This document shows positions 62,915 to 64,000 of a stretch of DNA of 64,000 nt, piece by piece. The DNA lies in NCBI GenBank assembly GCA_963739235.1, contig CAVTZY010000027.1, forward strand, positions 1 through 64,000. Reading direction: 5' to 3'. Source of the DNA: JAFNAG01 sp963739235 (GTDB lineage: Bacteria; Acidobacteriota; UBA6911). The translations under genes were made by a program, and so were the position numbers. Each line of letters starts with the position of its first letter. Positions within the stretch are counted from its first letter, which is position 1. Below the pieces are notes generated by a model that was not told the DNA's origin, searched no databases, and saw only the letters and a list, made by a program, of their open reading frames with translations.

Positions 62915-64000
62915 AACCAGATGCCGTTCGCGTCGCCTTGGGTGCCAGCCGGTGGCGCATAGTGCGCCAATTGCTCATCGAGACGATTGCGCAATCGCTC
63001 GCCGCCGTGGCGCTGGGAATGGTCTTCGCTTACTGGAGCCTGGAGCTGATCCGCAGCAATTTCCCGCCGGCTGTGTTGAAGTATGTACCGGGTATCAACA
63101 TCATGAGCCTCGATTGGCCGACCTTTGTCTACTCCTTTGCCGGCGCCCTGATTGCCGGAACGCTCGCGGGGTTGTTGCCGGCGCTGCACGTTTCGCGCCC
63201 AAAACTGAACGAGTCACTGCGTGAGGGTGCTCGCGGCGCATCGGCCGGCCGAGCGAGGCATCGGATGCGCAGCACCCTGGTGGTCGGCGAAGTCGCGCTG
63301 GCGCTGGTGCTGCTGGTAGGCGCGGGATTGATGATCAACGGCGTAGCGATTATTGGTGAAAAGTTCGCACGGAAGTACTGGCCCGGCGAAAGCCCGCTCG
63401 GAAAGCGGATCAAACTCGGGGATGATGCCTCGAACAATCCGTGGTTGACCATTGTCGGCATCGTTGGAGACGTCCGCTATGATTGGTTCGAGTGCGACCC
63501 AGCTCCCGTCATCTATCTGCCCTACCGCCAGGCCGCACGGCAGATCATGCAGTTTGCCGTGCGCGTGCCCGGGAATCCCCTGTCCTTCGCGCAGGCGGTC
63601 CGCAAACAAGTAGGGCGGTGGACGCGGACATGCCGGTTTTCAACGTCAAGACCGAAGCGCGCGTGATTTACGAATCGGTAATCGGAATCACTTACGTGGC
63701 TGTGATGATGACTGTGCTGGGATTCATTGCGCTCGTGCTGGCCTCGTTGGGCCTATACGGTGTGATGGCCTACGCCGTGACCGAGCGCACCCATGAAATA
63801 GGCGTACGCATGGCTTTGGGAGCACGGACCGGCGAGGTGCTGCGCCTCATGGTTATGCGCGGCATCACGCTTACCGCGATCGGATTGATCATCGGCCTGG
63901 CACGTTCCTACGCATTGGCCAATCTGCTCTCGAGGCTGATTGCCGGAGTGAGCGCCACCGATCTGGCAACCTTCGGCGGCGGCGTGGGCGTGCTGGCGTT
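62915..64000 (+). pseudogene. ADOP-type permease fragment with internal deletion and frameshift (runs off window)
   Basis: The 5' end begins inside the FtsX region (RVALGASRWRIVRQLLIETIAQSL). After GLMINGV the sequence jumps straight to AIIGEKFARKYWPGESPLGKR, so most of the second periplasmic domain is missing. A frameshift near 63620-63640 then leads into the final FtsX domain (TVLGFIALVLASLGLYGVMAYAVTERTHEIGVRMALGA), still open at the window end. Typical of a dying paralogue. No PadR gene is attached. Confidence 0.75.

Overview
This 64-kb window most likely comes from a chromosome of an Acidobacteriota bacterium, probably a metagenome assembly. The inference rests on five copies, in different states of repair, of the large 'ADOP' permease family (MacB/FtsX-like permeases typical of Acidobacteriota). 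Three of the copies sit directly behind a PadR-type repressor. Other features typical of the group are a BlaI-BlaR1/M56 pair, a Ser/Thr kinase fused to TPR repeats, CPBP membrane proteases, a GH3/PA14 glycosidase and many decaying insertion elements. No rRNA, complete tRNA, CRISPR array or replication origin was seen.

Layout. 0-3 kb: transposase tail, CPBP protease, methyltransferase. 3-6 kb: PadR + ADOP module 1, with two frameshifts in the permease. 6.2-7.8 kb: a complete-looking group II intron with reverse transcriptase and domain V. 8.1-9.3 kb: an rve-type transposase. 9.7-10.8 kb: a secreted protein split by a frameshift. 11.3-16.8 kb: a small island bounded by two nearly identical copies of a tRNA 3' half. 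It carries a decayed tyrosine integrase, a transposase interrupted by a 405-bp MITE-like element, a REP-type transposase fragment and a 2-aminoethylphosphonate cassette (phnW, an APC permease, phnX). 17-21 kb: outer-membrane protein, threonine synthase remnant and an M16 protease broken by about four frameshifts. 21.4-22.5 kb: a MerR gene cut by an ORF-less group II intron. 23.4-26.5 kb: PadR + ADOP module 2, intact. 27-28.1 kb: another rve transposase.

28.3-37.1 kb is a surface-glycan or lipid region. The minus strand encodes a DASS transporter, a CapK/PaaK-like adenylate-forming enzyme and a Wzx-like flippase; the divergent plus strand encodes a membrane protein, a GT-C-like enzyme, a DUF2617-like protein and a methyltransferase. 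37.1-39.4 kb: BlaI repressor and a BlaR1-like M56 sensor with a heptad-repeat coiled coil. 39.7-41.9 kb: tandem dimeric alpha/beta-barrel protein, VOC protein, OmpA-family protein. 42.8-45.8 kb: PadR + ADOP module 3, intact. 46.3-50.2 kb: GIY-YIG protein, GlxA regulator and a PadR-CPBP operon. 50.6-55.5 kb: GH3 beta-xylosidase/glucosidase, cysteine synthase, PhzF-like protein. 56-57.8 kb: ABC ATPase with a truncated ADOP permease abutting a truncated FG-GAP protein. 58.2-61.1 kb: kinase-TPR protein. 61.6-64 kb: a secreted protein of unknown function and a degenerate ADOP fragment running off the window.

The recurring regulatory theme is PadR repressors with strong sigma-70 promoters overlaid by dyads. 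The recurring evolutionary theme is heavy gene decay: frameshifts, truncations and mobile-element scars in roughly a third of the loci. Part of it could be sequencing error, because no reads are available here.
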